64,000 nt of DNA from Nonlabens spongiae (GCF_002117125.1 NZ_CP019344.1:2136501-2200500); one strand, 5' to 3'. Positions 1 through 9,913 are shown, numbered from the stretch's first letter. Numbers and translations: made by a program. The notes: a model not told the origin generated them from the letters alone.

Positions 1-2
1 TC

Positions 3-722
3 AGCCTTATGTGTATTGCCATTTACTTTCTTTATAAAAAGACCGGTTTCTCGTTAGCTCTTAAACTTTGGAAACCTCATGAAAAGCTGGGTAAACACCT
101 TTCCCTTACAGCCAACTTCTTTTTGAGAACAGCGGCCATCAATATTGCGATCTACCTTTCCTACCGGTTTGCTAATGGCTATAGCACCAGCGCAGCAGCA
201 ACACATGCTATTTTGATGAACATCTGGTTGTTCTTCTCCTTTTTCATTGACGGCTTTGCAAATGCCGGGAACGCCATAGGCGGTAGACTATTAGGATCGC
301 GAGATGCCGGCGGCTTGAGATACCTCGCCAAAACAACTTTGCTTTATGGCGTGGGCGTTGCTGTTATTTTAAGCCTAGGCTGCTTTGCGCTCTACGATCA
401 GATTCCGCTGTTTTTTACTGATGAAGCACCCGTACTGGAAATGATGAGCGCAACATTTTGGATTGTCATTCTCATGCAACCGGTTAATGCCGTAGCTTTT
501 GTCTATGACGGCATTTTCAAAGGCTGGGGTGAAGCGGTGTATTTACGTAATTTGCTCATTTTCCTTACCATTTTTGTGTTCATTCCTACTATTTACATCG
601 CAGATTATCTGGACTGGAAACTCAAAGCCGTATGGGTGGCCTTCTTTCTCTGGATGGTGGGCAGATCAGCGGTTTTACACTTTAAATTTTACAATAAAGT
701 AAGTGCCATTGAAGAACAATAG
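3..722 (+). CDS. MATE family efflux transporter, C-terminal part (5' truncated by window)
   Basis: The frame is open from the window edge, so the true start lies upstream; the first ATG inside (position 9) is internal. About 239 residues are visible, almost all hydrophobic, with at least five membrane segments. The stretch with FANAGNAIGGRLLGS followed by FALYDQIPLFFTDE matches the C-terminal half of DinF-type MATE proteins, which export organic cations or drugs in exchange for Na+ or H+ across the inner membrane. The MATE/DinF assignment rests on family resemblance; the substrate is unknown. A 102-bp gap with no clear terminator separates it from the next gene on the same strand. Confidence 0.8.
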   Translation, partial: SLMCIAIYFLYKKTGFSLALKLWKPHEKLGKHLSLTANFFLRTAAINIAIYLSYRFANGYSTSAAATHAILMNIWLFFSFFIDGFANAGNAIGGRLLGSRDAGGLRYLAKTTLLYGVGVAVILSLGCFALYDQIPLFFTDEAPVLEMMSATFWIVILMQPVNAVAFVYDGIFKGWGEAVYLRNLLIFLTIFVFIPTIYIADYLDWKLKAVWVAFFLWMVGRSAVLHFKFYNKVSAIEEQ

Positions 723-824
723 CATTGAAAGCTTTTGATCGTTCTCATACGTTAACATACATCTTCTCGTTACTAAAGTTAAGGCATTAAGATTTCTTAT
801 TTTCGCCTACGGTAAAGTTTAGAG

Positions 825-3800
825 ATGACGATCAACTACGATAAATCAAATAAAATAGTAGGCTGGCTGGTTTTTGCCATAGCCCTAGCCATTTTCTGGA
901 GCACGGTAGAACCTACAACAAGCTACTGGGATGCTGGAGAATACATTGCAACTTCATCGAGTCTGCAAGTAGGACACCCTCCAGGCGCACCACTTTACCA
1001 AATGCTGGGCGCTGCATTCAGCGTTTTTGCATTGGAAAAAAGTGACATCGCTTATACCGTAAACCTTTTATCTGTTTTCTCAAGTGCGTTCACGATTTTA
1101 TTCATGTTCTGGTCGCTCACTTTGCTTCTTAAAAGACACCTTTTAAAAGATCGGGTGGACGATGTAATGATATTGGGATCTGCCGCGATAGGATCGCTCA
1201 CCTTTGCCGTTACAGACAGTTTTTGGTTCAACGCCGTAGAGGCCGAAGTTTACGCCGCTGCAGCCCTGCTCATGAGTTTAATGTTTTATCTAGGTCTCTT
1301 ATGGGAACGCGACATGTTCAAACCACGCGGTAACCGCTGGCTCATTTTGATTTCTTTCATCGTGGGACTCTCCTTTGGGGTACACTTCATGGGAATATTG
1401 ACCATTCCAGCCATAGGACTGCTTTGGTATTTCAAACATTACAAGAAAATTACCCCACTCAATTTCATTGTGGCAAACATAGCCGTGGTCGCGGTGCTGC
1501 TCTTTGTATTTAAGCTTCTGCTACCGTACACCTTGGCGATTTTTGGATATCTGGAAGTGTTTTTTGTCAACCAGATTGGTCTTCCTTTCAACTCAGGTAC
1601 GATCATCGCTTTATTGCTAATTATAGGGTTATTTGTGTTTTTGATCTCGCTTTCGCGAAAGCGTAACAAACCACTACTCAACACCATAACAATCTGCACC
1701 ATGTTTGTGTTAATAGGCTTCTCTTCATGGGTGATGTTACCCATACGTGCCAATGCCGGAACGCCGATCAACGAGAACAATCCTAACGATGCCCGTGCCC
1801 TATTAGCTTATTTCAACAGGGAGCAATACCCGCAACCAGCGCTGTTTTACGGGAAAGCTTTCACAGACATTTATGCAGGTCTCAACCCTGACGACCCGCT
1901 TACAGATGATAATGAATCCTACCGTGATGAAGCGCCCAAATATGAGCGTGATTACGAAAAAGGTAAGTATATCATCGTCAACAATTACAAGGATGCGCTT
2001 CAAAACACGCACGAAGATCACGAGGGCTTTCTCCCCAGAATGACAGATGGCTCCCGCGCTGAAAATTACGTGCGTTTTATGGGTGGTCTGGATTATACGA
2101 TCGACCCAGAAATGGAGACGAATCCTGAGCTGCTAGGCATACTGGACGACTACCAGCGACAGTTTGAGCGTGATCGCATCGAAGCTTCTGAGTACATAGA
2201 AGTATTGAGTTATCTAGAGCAAGAAGGTGCGATTACGATTAATAAACCCTCATTTGCCCAAAACATGCGTTACCTGTTCCAGTACCAGATCAGCTACATG
2301 TATATGAGGTATTTTATGTGGAATTTTGTGGGTAGGCAAAACGACATTCAAGGTGAGTGGGATCGCTATAATGGCAACTGGTTGAGTGGAATCACTCCCG
2401 TAGATTCTATGTTTTTGGGAACTCAAGAAGATCTGAGTGATGACATGCTTAACAATAAAGGTCGCAACACCTACTTTTTCCTACCGCTTATTCTTGGATT
2501 AATAGGCGTACTCTTCCATTTCAAAAAAGATCCTAAATCATTTTACGTTACACTCGTGCTATTTCTATTCACGGGACTCGCGATCATTTTTTACCTGAAT
2601 CAAAGCATGTTCCAGGTACGGGAACGTGATTATGCTTATGTGGGTTCTTTCTTAGTTTTCAGTATGTGGATAGGAATGGGCGTGTATTGGATCTATGAGA
2701 TTTTGAGGGATACGTTTAAAAAGAAGCCCGAGGCGGACGCTTCGACTCCGCTCAGCGACCTAACAGTCCAATCAAGACCAGCACAAATCATAGCACTAGC
2801 CGTTTGTTTTGCTGCTTCACCGCTATTGATGGGATATCAAAACTGGGACGACCACGACCGATCTGAAAAGTATACAGCCCTGGCAAGTGCCAAAAAATAC
2901 TTGGACAGCTGCCTGCCCAACTCGCTCATCTTCACCATAGGAGATAATGATACGTTCCCGCTCTGGTATGCACAAGAAGTAGAAGGCTACCGTACCGATG
3001 TGCGTGTGGTTTGTACCTCGCTCTTGAGCACGGACTGGTACATGGATGATATGAAAAAACAGGCCTGGGACAGCGAGCCTGTTCCTAGCACCATGACGCA
3101 CGACCAGTACACCTACGGAACAAGAGACGCGCTGATTTTCCCTGGTAAGGAAAGACTTCAGGACATTGTAAAAAGAGCTGGATCTAATTATCAGGTTCCA
3201 GACACGGTAGATCTTGAATCTTGGATGAATTGGGTCAAGAGTGAAAAAGAGTTTACTAAAGGTTATTTTGCCAGCAACGGATATCCTGACTACACTTTCC
3301 CTTCTAAGCATATACGTATTCCCGTAGACAAAGAGGCGGTACTTAAAAATGGTGTGGTTGCTCAAAAAGATGCTGATCAGATCGTTGATGAAATCGTAAT
3401 TACCATCAACAGCAGCATCGTTTACAAGAACCGCATGTTTATGCTGGACATCATCAACGCTAACAACTGGGAGCGTCCTATCTACTTTTCGGGAGGTGCT
3501 TTTGGAGATGATGATTACATCTGGATGAAGGATTATTTACAGATGGACGGTTGCGCATACCGTCTTGTTCCTATCAAAACAGAACCAGAAGATCCACGTG
3601 ACCCGTTTGACATGGGTAGGATTGATCCAGAATACAGCTATGATGTAATCATGAACTGGGATTGGGGTAATGGCGGTAGTCCAGATATTTACCATGACAC
3701 CGAGACGCGTCGTAACAGTGTAGGTTACCGAAGTAACATCACCCGAGTCGCTGAAGCCTTGACTAAAATTGGCGAATTCAAAAAAGCTGAAAATCTTCTC

Positions 3801-4274
3801 GATCTGGGAATGGAAAAAATGCCATTGGACTACTATGGCCATTATTCCATGATTGAGCCATTCGTTTCTGGATATTACGAAGTAGATAAGAAAGAGAAGG
3901 CTCGTGAGTTATTGACCGCAGTCATCGCAAAATACACTGATGAACTTGATCATTATAAAGCACTGACTTTAGAGGAGCAAATAGAATCCCGCATGGAGTT
4001 GCAAGCGGCTGTGGTGCGCTACAACAGTCTCGTGGAGACGGCTGTTTTTTATCAAGATCAAGAAATGCTCGACAAGCATGTGGAAACTTATAACAATTAT
4101 GTGAGGGCTTTCCCTAGATTTTTTGATCAAGACTTTTTGATTGCGACCGGCGCTCCGGGAGAGCAATTTCCAGATAGCACTGCCGAAATGGAACTGCGCC
4201 AGTTACTGGAAAGTGACATCGATAATCTAGATGCACCAGAAGTGATTGATACTAGTGCCTTAAATAATGATTGA
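825..4274 (+). CDS. DUF2723 (GT-C fold, GT117-type) membrane protein
   Basis: 1149 residues. The N-terminal half has many membrane segments; near residues 35-55 it carries WDAGEYIATSSSLQVGHPPG, the acidic loop typical of DUF2723 proteins, which belong to the GT-C glycosyltransferase superfamily and act on lipid-linked sugars at the membrane. A large soluble region follows, and the last 200 residues resemble tetratricopeptide helices. Two repeat elements lie inside the frame: the palindrome TTTCGCGAAA at 1651-1660 (read as LSRKR, about residue 276, in a loop between membrane segments) and TTCGACTCCGCTCAGC at 2741-2756 (read within EADASTPLSD, about residue 640). The stop overlaps the start of the deacetylase gene downstream, so the two are probably translationally coupled. 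Acceptor and donor are unknown. Confidence 0.85.
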   Translation: MTINYDKSNKIVGWLVFAIALAIFWSTVEPTTSYWDAGEYIATSSSLQVGHPPGAPLYQMLGAAFSVFALEKSDIAYTVNLLSVFSSAFTILFMFWSLTLLLKRHLLKDRVDDVMILGSAAIGSLTFAVTDSFWFNAVEAEVYAAAALLMSLMFYLGLLWERDMFKPRGNRWLILISFIVGLSFGVHFMGILTIPAIGLLWYFKHYKKITPLNFIVANIAVVAVLLFVFKLLLPYTLAIFGYLEVFFVNQIGLPFNSGTIIALLLIIGLFVFLISLSRKRNKPLLNTITICTMFVLIGFSSWVMLPIRANAGTPINENNPNDARALLAYFNREQYPQPALFYGKAFTDIYAGLNPDDPLTDDNESYRDEAPKYERDYEKGKYIIVNNYKDALQNTHEDHEGFLPRMTDGSRAENYVRFMGGLDYTIDPEMETNPELLGILDDYQRQFERDRIEASEYIEVLSYLEQEGAITINKPSFAQNMRYLFQYQISYMYMRYFMWNFVGRQNDIQGEWDRYNGNWLSGITPVDSMFLGTQEDLSDDMLNNKGRNTYFFLPLILGLIGVLFHFKKDPKSFYVTLVLFLFTGLAIIFYLNQSMFQVRERDYAYVGSFLVFSMWIGMGVYWIYEILRDTFKKKPEADASTPLSDLTVQSRPAQIIALAVCFAASPLLMGYQNWDDHDRSEKYTALASAKKYLDSCLPNSLIFTIGDNDTFPLWYAQEVEGYRTDVRVVCTSLLSTDWYMDDMKKQAWDSEPVPSTMTHDQYTYGTRDALIFPGKERLQDIVKRAGSNYQVPDTVDLESWMNWVKSEKEFTKGYFASNGYPDYTFPSKHIRIPVDKEAVLKNGVVAQKDADQIVDEIVITINSSIVYKNRMFMLDIINANNWERPIYFSGGAFGDDDYIWMKDYLQMDGCAYRLVPIKTEPEDPRDPFDMGRIDPEYSYDVIMNWDWGNGGSPDIYHDTETRRNSVGYRSNITRVAEALTKIGEFKKAENLLDLGMEKMPLDYYGHYSMIEPFVSGYYEVDKKEKARELLTAVIAKYTDELDHYKALTLEEQIESRMELQAAVVRYNSLVETAVFYQDQEMLDKHVETYNNYVRAFPRFFDQDFLIATGAPGEQFPDSTAEMELRQLLESDIDNLDAPEVIDTSALNND
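2741..2756. repeat. TTCGACTCCGCTCAGC element inside the DUF2723 gene
   Basis: The 16-mer differs by one base from the arm at 44741-44756 inside the MBOAT gene and resembles 42211-42229. Here it encodes part of a linker between membrane and soluble regions and keeps the frame open. Confidence 0.5.
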
Positions 4275-4891
4275 TGCGCTGGTATCCAGATCGCATACCG
4301 CACTGGATTCCCAAGGTATTTAAAGGGCTGACTTGGCATAAAAGCCGGGCTAGAAAAGAGATTTACCTCACCTTTGATGATGGACCTACACCAATAGTTA
4401 CAGATAAAGTCCTTGAAATTTTGCGTGATTACGGCGTTAAGGCAACTTTTTTTTGCATCGGCGACTGTGTGAAGAGGCATCCTGATATTTATCAGCGGCT
4501 TTTAGATCAAGGACATCGTGTGGGGAACCATACCTTCAATCACCTGAATGCATGGAAAACAAGTTGGCAAGAGTACTTAGATAATACAGGTCAAGCTGCG
4601 CAGTTGATCTCTTCAAACTTGTTTCGACCTCCTTATGGTAAGATCACTTCCAGTGTGGTCAAGAAATTAAAATCTAAAGGATATAAAGTCGTAATGTGGG
4701 ATGTTTTATCAGGTGATTTTGATACGTCTCGATCTGCATCAAGTTGTTTAGAAAACCTCAAAAAAAATACTCGTAACGGAAGTATTGTAGTATTTCACGA
4801 TAGTGAAAAAGCTCAAGAGCGGTTGCTGGAGATCTTGCCGGAGTATTTGGAGTTTTTGAAGATCAAGGAAATAACTTGTACAACATTTTGA
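4274..4891 (+). CDS. Polysaccharide deacetylase family protein (NodB homology domain)
   Basis: 205 residues counted from the ATG that shares its A with the upstream TGA stop; a TTG three bases earlier is the only alternative. The carbohydrate esterase 4 motifs are all present: TFDDGP (residues 33-38, catalytic Asp and metal ligand), NHTFNH (85-90, metal histidines), RPPYG (118-122), a WDVLSGDFD stretch and VVFHDS near the end. Such enzymes remove N- or O-acetyl groups from peptidoglycan, chitin or exopolysaccharide using a divalent metal. No signal peptide is apparent, so it may work at the cytoplasmic face or be exported otherwise. Overlap with the DUF2723 gene suggests a joint role in surface glycan processing (inference). 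Confidence 0.88.
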   Translation: MRWYPDRIPHWIPKVFKGLTWHKSRARKEIYLTFDDGPTPIVTDKVLEILRDYGVKATFFCIGDCVKRHPDIYQRLLDQGHRVGNHTFNHLNAWKTSWQEYLDNTGQAAQLISSNLFRPPYGKITSSVVKKLKSKGYKVVMWDVLSGDFDTSRSASSCLENLKKNTRNGSIVVFHDSEKAQERLLEILPEYLEFLKIKEITCTTF

Positions 4892-4934
4892 TCAGACGCT
4901 TACATTTTAGAATTTTCTAGTCTCCTTTCTTTAA

Positions 4935-4960
4935 GTAAGGGCACTTAAGTCTGCCCTTAC
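4935..4960. repeat. Inverted repeat GTAAGGGCA-N8-TGCCCTTAC, possible terminator
   Basis: A perfect 9-bp stem with an 8-base loop lies 44 bp after the deacetylase stop, between two convergent genes. No T-run follows on either strand. Its right half shares 18 of 19 bases with a longer palindrome at 11452-11489, so it is a dispersed repeat that may act as a terminator. The rest of 4892-5116 shows nothing recognisable. Confidence 0.55.
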
Positions 4961-5116
4961 AGACGCGGTGTATATATTATCCTGCGCTTGAAAACCTAAA
5001 ACATCAGCTATTTGAACATTCAAATTAGGTGATCAACTATCAACTATACACTGAACAATTTGGATTAGATAATACGCTGATCAAGAAGCTACTTGATATA
5101 AGTAAAACGCTTGCTC

Positions 5117-5413
5117 TTACTTATACTGCTGCAACACCTGAACCAGGGTATTCACATCTTGCCTACCGCTCTTGCGCCATTTCATCTCGCCGTTCTTATA
5201 AAGAATGAACGTAGGCAGTCCTTTAATGCGTAGGGCTTCGGTGATTTCAGGATTTTTGTCGACGTCTATTCTAATGACCTTGGCGTCCTCTCCTATCACT
5301 GCAGCAACATCTTTGACGATGGGTTGCATAGAAATGGAGTCCTCATTCCAACTTGTAAAAAAATTGAATAACACCGGCACTTCTACACTGATAAGCTCAC
5401 CAAACTTTGACAT
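5117..5413 (-). CDS. Thioredoxin-like protein lacking the CxxC motif
   Basis: 98 residues with a complete thioredoxin fold pattern: the strand VPVLFNFFTSW, the active-site position, IRIDVDKNP, and the cis-proline loop GLPTFILYKNG (Pro67). Where thioredoxins have WCGPC, this protein reads WNEDS (residues 22-26), and there is no cysteine anywhere. It therefore cannot do dithiol-disulfide exchange and is more likely a binding or chaperone-like relative. No signal peptide is seen, so it should be cytoplasmic. It stands alone, 60 bp upstream (in transcription sense downstream) of the broken metallophosphoesterase gene. Fold assignment is strong; function is unknown. Confidence 0.8.
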   Translation of the reverse strand: MSKFGELISVEVPVLFNFFTSWNEDSISMQPIVKDVAAVIGEDAKVIRIDVDKNPEITEALRIKGLPTFILYKNGEMKWRKSGRQDVNTLVQVLQQYK

Positions 5414-5473
5414 GACCTAGAAGATTTACGTAAATGTAGCTAAAAATCTCTAATAATCAATGGGTTGAAAAAA

Positions 5474-6693
5474 TCATCCCTTCTTCAAAGTAATCACCGT
5501 AATTTCTGGCCAAATACCTGCTCGACCTTTATATCCCAAAAATCCAAAACCTCGATTTACGTTTAGAAAGCGCCCGTATTCCTTATAGATACCAGCCCAT
5601 TTTTTATACACAAACCAGGCTGGACTTAACTTGATAAAACCTGGAATTTCTACGCCAAATTGCATACCGTGTGTATGACCGCTCAAAGTCAAGTGATAAT
5701 TGAGATCGCGTTCCTTCACCTGCAAATCCCAGTGCGTCGGGTCGTGGCTCATCAACACCTTGAAATCCTTTTTAGTTAAACCCTGCGAAGCTTTATCCAA
5801 ATCTCCGTATTTAGGAAAGCGACCGCCCCCCAGTTTTGAACCCCTACGATGGAAATAGAATCGGCACCGCGGGTGATCTTTTCATTCTCATCCAGCAATA
5901 AGCGCCAGCCCATCCCTTTCTGAATGTCAAAAAGTTCTTGAAGGTTGGCTTTTTTGGCGGCTGGAGTTTCCCAACTCACATAGTCTCCATAATCGTGATT
6001 TCCCAAAACAGAAAATACGCCATCGGGAGCTTTCAGCTTCCCAAAAACTTCCTCCCAGCCGTACATCTCACTCGACATATTATTTACCAGATCACCTGTA
6101 AACAGAATCGCGTCACTTTGCTGCTCATTAGCAAGGTTTATGGCATATTCCACCTCTTCTTTATTCTCAAAACTCCCCACATGGATATCACTGAGTTGGG
6201 TGATTTTATAACCGTCAAAGGCTTCTGGTAAATCTGCAAACGTCAGCTCATAACTCCTGACTTGGTAGTTGAATTTCCCGCGCCAGGCTCCGTAGAGAAT
6301 TGCCCCAAAAGGCAGCGCAGCTACCGCAAGACCTACTTTGGCGATGAAAGATCTCCTACCGGGCAAGAATGACTCATCAAGTTCCCGCTTTCGCGAAAGC
6401 GAGATAAAAACACCTTTAATGAACCGGTAAATATCTTCTCCAAACATGAAGAGAAAAAAGACCAGCTTGAGGACAAAAAATGCCAAAAAGAGCGTCACGG
6501 CAAAATCCCTCGCACTAGAAACTGCAGAACGATCTGAGTTAATGGCAAACTGAATGATGAGGTTTGAGATGACCAGAAGCGACACCACTGGATACGCCCA
6601 TTTCCACCAGTGCCCTCGAGACAACACGCGCACCAGTTGAAATGCATAAATCTCCAGTGCCAAAAAGATGACTAAAGCTATAATCCAACGCAT
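5474..6693 (-). pseudogene. Metallophosphoesterase, interrupted by a single-base frameshift
   Basis: Two frames together make one calcineurin-like phosphoesterase of about 405 residues. The upstream part (5776-6693) has N-terminal membrane segments, then LSDIHVGS, FTGDLVNN and LGNHDYGDY metal-binding motifs; it runs out of frame after VGVQNWG. The downstream part (5474-5800) supplies SHDPTHWD and SGHTHGMQFG. On the coding strand the break is in a run of six G (plus-strand C at 5826-5831); seven G would restore W-G-G-G-R-F-P-K-Y-G-D and join the frames. Intact homologues are membrane-anchored YkuE/YaeI-like enzymes cleaving phosphoesters. It may be a recent mutation, a phase-variable tract or a sequencing error. 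The palindrome at 6389-6398 is read as LSRKR after the last membrane segment. Confidence 0.8.
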
Positions 6694-6951
6694 GCGGCGA
6701 AATTAAATGCAACTTGAGCTTAAAATGTTGCTAATGTGTTAAGAAATAATACATCTTGTCGTGCTGGACAAATATAGTGCGTTCCGTACAGCGGTCGGGA
6801 CAGCGTCTCATTGATCGGGACGTAAAGATCGACAAAGCTCTAACCAATCATATAGAGACTCTGAACACCTTATTCTTCGGTTTCAGAGTGACAGATTTGA
6901 AGTTCAGAGTGCCAAACATACCCTATCTTTAACCTCCTTAAAATTTTTCAC

Positions 6952-9804
6952 GTGACTAACGACGGAACTGACGACAAGAGACTTTTTTTACTGGATGCCT
7001 ATGCGCTGATTTTCAGAGGTTATTACGCCCTGATAAAAAATCCGCGTATTAATAGTAAAGGCATGGATACGAGTGCGATTATGGGCTTTACTAATTCGCT
7101 CTTTGATGTGATACGCCGTGAAAAACCTGAGTACCTCGCCGTTGCTTTTGACAAAGAAGGAAGTGCTGAGCGTACAGAGCTTTATGAAGATTACAAAGCA
7201 AATCGCGACGAGACTCCAGAAGCCATACGCATCGCTATTCCCTACATTCAAAAAATTCTGAAAGCCATGCATATTCCCATCGTGGAGATTGCCGGTGTCG
7301 AGGCAGATGATTTGATAGGGACACTTTCTAAACAAGCCGAGAAGGAAGGCTTTACCGTGTACATGGTCACGCCAGACAAAGATTACGCACAGCTCGTTTC
7401 AGAAAATATTTTCATGTACCGCCCGGCTCGTATGGGTAACGGTATCGAGATTTGGGGAATTCCTGAAGTTCAAAAGCGTTTTGAGGTGGAGCGTCCTGAA
7501 CAGGTAATCGACTATCTGGGAATGATGGGTGACGCGAGCGATAACATTCCTGGTTTACCCGGTGTGGGCGATAAGACGGCCAAAAAATTTCTCAAGCAAT
7601 TTGGCTCCATGGAAGGCTTGCTGGACAATACCGATCAGCTCAAGGGTAAGCTGAAGGAAAAAGTTATCGCCAATGCTGAGCTCGGACGCCTTTCCAAACA
7701 ACTGGCAACTATAAAACTGGATTGCGATGTGCAATTCAATGCTAAAAACTACACCCTGGACGATCCAGATGTGGAACAGGTTCACGAGGTTTTTGACGAA
7801 TTGGAATTCCGACGTGCTAAGGAAACCATGGCAAAAATTTTTGCTCCTGACGGTGTTCCTGGGGTTAATTATAAAGAGGCTTCGAGTGCCTCATCCTCCA
7901 GTTCAAGTTCAGATTCAAATTCAGACGGTCAATTTTCACTTTTTGATACACCGGGATCGGGAACCGCTGCAGAAGCTGATGCTACAGGAAGAAAAACGCT
8001 AGCAACTACAGATCATTTGTATCAAATCGTGGAAGAAGGACTGGGTATGAGCTTGTTCCTCAAAAAACTCATGCAGCAAAAAAGCGTGTGTTTTGATACC
8101 GAGACGACCAGTCTGGATCCACTAGTGGCAGAGCTGGTCGGGATCGCATTTTCATGGGAAGCGGGAAAAGGTTTTTATTTGCCGTTTCCAGAAGAGCGAG
8201 ACAAAGCTCAGGAAATCGTAAATCAGTTGAAACCATTTTTTGAAAGTAACGAGATTGAGAAAATCGGTCAGAATTTGAAGTACGACATCAAGGTCTTGGA
8301 CAAATATGACGTTGAGGTCGCGGCGCCGGCGTTTGACACTATGCTCGCGCACTATCTCATCAATCCAGACATGAGGCACAACATGGACGTGCTTGCGGAG
8401 ACCTACCTCAACTATACACCGCAATCCATAACGGAATTGATCAGTAAGAAAGGTAAGAACCAAAAATCCATGCGCGACGTGGAACTGGAAAAGCAGAAAG
8501 AATATGCGGTGGAGGATGCCGATATCACACTCCAACTCAAACAGTATTTTGTCAAAGAACTCGACTCTGCCGGAACTAACAAGCTCTTTACCGAGATCGA
8601 GATGCCACTAGTTCAGGTGCTGGCAGATATGGAAATAGAGGGTATCAATCTGGATGAGGATTATCTGGGTACGCTTTCGCGAAAGCTAACAGAAGACATC
8701 GCTCAACTAGAAGAAAATATTTATAAAGAAGCCGGCGAGGAGTTCAACATAGGATCGCCGAAGCAGCTGGGAGAAATTTTGTTCGGTAAGTTGAAGCTGG
8801 TGGACAAGCCTAAAAAAACCAAGACCGGTCAATATTCTACCGCTGAGGATGTGTTGAGTTATCTGGCTGCTAACCATCAAATCATCGCTGATGTTCTCGA
8901 ATACCGCGGACTGACAAAATTGCAATCGACTTATGTGGATGCTCTGCCCAATCAGGTGAATCCAAAGACGCAGCGTATTCATACCAATTATATGCAAACG
9001 GTGGCGGCGACAGGCCGCTTGAGCTCAACCGATCCCAATTTGCAAAACATCCCGATACGTACCGAGCGCGGGAGACAAGTGCGTAATGCCTTCATCCCTC
9101 GCGATGAAAACTACACCTTAATGGCTGCCGATTACAGCCAGATTGAGTTGCGTATAATCGCTGCATTAAGCGAGGAAGAAAACATGATCGCTGCCTTTAA
9201 AAATGGCGAGGACATTCACGCTTCTACCGCTGCACGCGTTTTTAATGTAGACATAGAGAAAGTGACCCGAGAGCAGCGTAGCAATGCCAAAACGGTGAAC
9301 TTTGGGATCATTTATGGGGTTAGTGCTTTTGGACTGAGCAATCAAACCGATCTGGATCGCAGCGAGGCCAAAGAACTGATCGACACCTATTATAAAACCT
9401 ACCCAAAACTGCGCGCCTACATGGACGACCAAGTGGCTTTCGCGCGTGAGAATGGTTATGTAGAAACGGTTTTGGGAAGGCGTCGCTATTTAAAAGACAT
9501 CAATTCATCTAACAATGTCGTGCGAGGCGCAGCCGAGCGCAACGCTGTCAACGCTCCCATTCAAGGGAGCGCGGCCGATATCATCAAAATCGCGATGATT
9601 AACATTCACGAAAAGTTCAAAGAATTGAACTGCAAGTCAAAAATGTTGCTGCAGGTTCATGATGAATTGGTTTTTGACATCCACAATGATGAGCTGGAAG
9701 ACATGAAAAAACTGATCCAAGACGAGATGCAAAATGCTTATAAATTAAGTGTGCCGCTTGATGTGGAAGTAGGCGTAGGGATGAACTGGTTAGAGGCGCA
9801 TTGA
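6952..9804 (+). CDS. polA: DNA polymerase I
   Basis: 950 residues from a GTG start. Three domains are visible: a 5'-3' exonuclease (residues 8-290, with AGVEADDLIGT, PDKDYAQLV and GDASDNIPGLPGVGDKTA), a 3'-5' exonuclease that keeps its first acidic motif FDTETTSLD and later DADITLQ, and the polymerase with TGRLSSTDPNLQNIP, AADYSQIELR, RSNAKTVNFGIIYG and the QVHDELVFD motif C. It fills gaps in repair and removes Okazaki primers. A serine-rich linker (about residues 305-325) joins the first two domains. The palindrome at 8675-8684 is read as LSRKL. The 3' end of this gene is echoed twice downstream (9914-9972 and 10451-10573). Confidence 0.97.
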   Translation: MTNDGTDDKRLFLLDAYALIFRGYYALIKNPRINSKGMDTSAIMGFTNSLFDVIRREKPEYLAVAFDKEGSAERTELYEDYKANRDETPEAIRIAIPYIQKILKAMHIPIVEIAGVEADDLIGTLSKQAEKEGFTVYMVTPDKDYAQLVSENIFMYRPARMGNGIEIWGIPEVQKRFEVERPEQVIDYLGMMGDASDNIPGLPGVGDKTAKKFLKQFGSMEGLLDNTDQLKGKLKEKVIANAELGRLSKQLATIKLDCDVQFNAKNYTLDDPDVEQVHEVFDELEFRRAKETMAKIFAPDGVPGVNYKEASSASSSSSSSDSNSDGQFSLFDTPGSGTAAEADATGRKTLATTDHLYQIVEEGLGMSLFLKKLMQQKSVCFDTETTSLDPLVAELVGIAFSWEAGKGFYLPFPEERDKAQEIVNQLKPFFESNEIEKIGQNLKYDIKVLDKYDVEVAAPAFDTMLAHYLINPDMRHNMDVLAETYLNYTPQSITELISKKGKNQKSMRDVELEKQKEYAVEDADITLQLKQYFVKELDSAGTNKLFTEIEMPLVQVLADMEIEGINLDEDYLGTLSRKLTEDIAQLEENIYKEAGEEFNIGSPKQLGEILFGKLKLVDKPKKTKTGQYSTAEDVLSYLAANHQIIADVLEYRGLTKLQSTYVDALPNQVNPKTQRIHTNYMQTVAATGRLSSTDPNLQNIPIRTERGRQVRNAFIPRDENYTLMAADYSQIELRIIAALSEEENMIAAFKNGEDIHASTAARVFNVDIEKVTREQRSNAKTVNFGIIYGVSAFGLSNQTDLDRSEAKELIDTYYKTYPKLRAYMDDQVAFARENGYVETVLGRRRYLKDINSSNNVVRGAAERNAVNAPIQGSAADIIKIAMINIHEKFKELNCKSKMLLQVHDELVFDIHNDELEDMKKLIQDEMQNAYKLSVPLDVEVGVGMNWLEAH

Positions 9805-9815
9805 GTTAGTTTTCG

Positions 9816-9850
9816 GTTGTCAGTTGTCAGTTGTCAGTTGTCAGTTGTCA
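9816..9850. repeat. Five tandem copies of GTTGTCA
   Basis: Five exact 7-bp units begin 12 bases after the polA stop. A 7-bp array of this kind is prone to slippage and could vary between strains. No reading frame crosses it. Confidence 0.9.
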
Positions 9851-9880
9851 GTAAGGAAGTTTATCAATTTCTACTTATCT

Positions 9881-9899
9881 CCCTCTCCTTTGGAGAGGG
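9881..9899. repeat. Hairpin CCCTCTCC-TTT-GGAGAGGG
   Basis: A perfect 8-bp stem with a 3-base loop, 77 bp after polA. It resembles dispersed hairpins seen in many Bacteroidota genomes (from memory, not checked). It may end polA transcription, though there is no T-run. Confidence 0.55.
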
Positions 9900-9913
9900 C
9901 TGGGATGAGGAAA

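Noticed and set aside
2823..3365. Open frame of 180 codons antisense to the DUF2723 gene
   Set aside because: No recognisable domain, and the plus-strand gene is strongly supported; it is a shadow frame.
6694..6951. Repeated TCAGAGTG words and a hairpin ACTCTGAA-N16-TTCAGAGT before polA
   Set aside because: The repeats are short and the pairing weak; I see no gene or clear regulatory element, only possible decayed repeat DNA.
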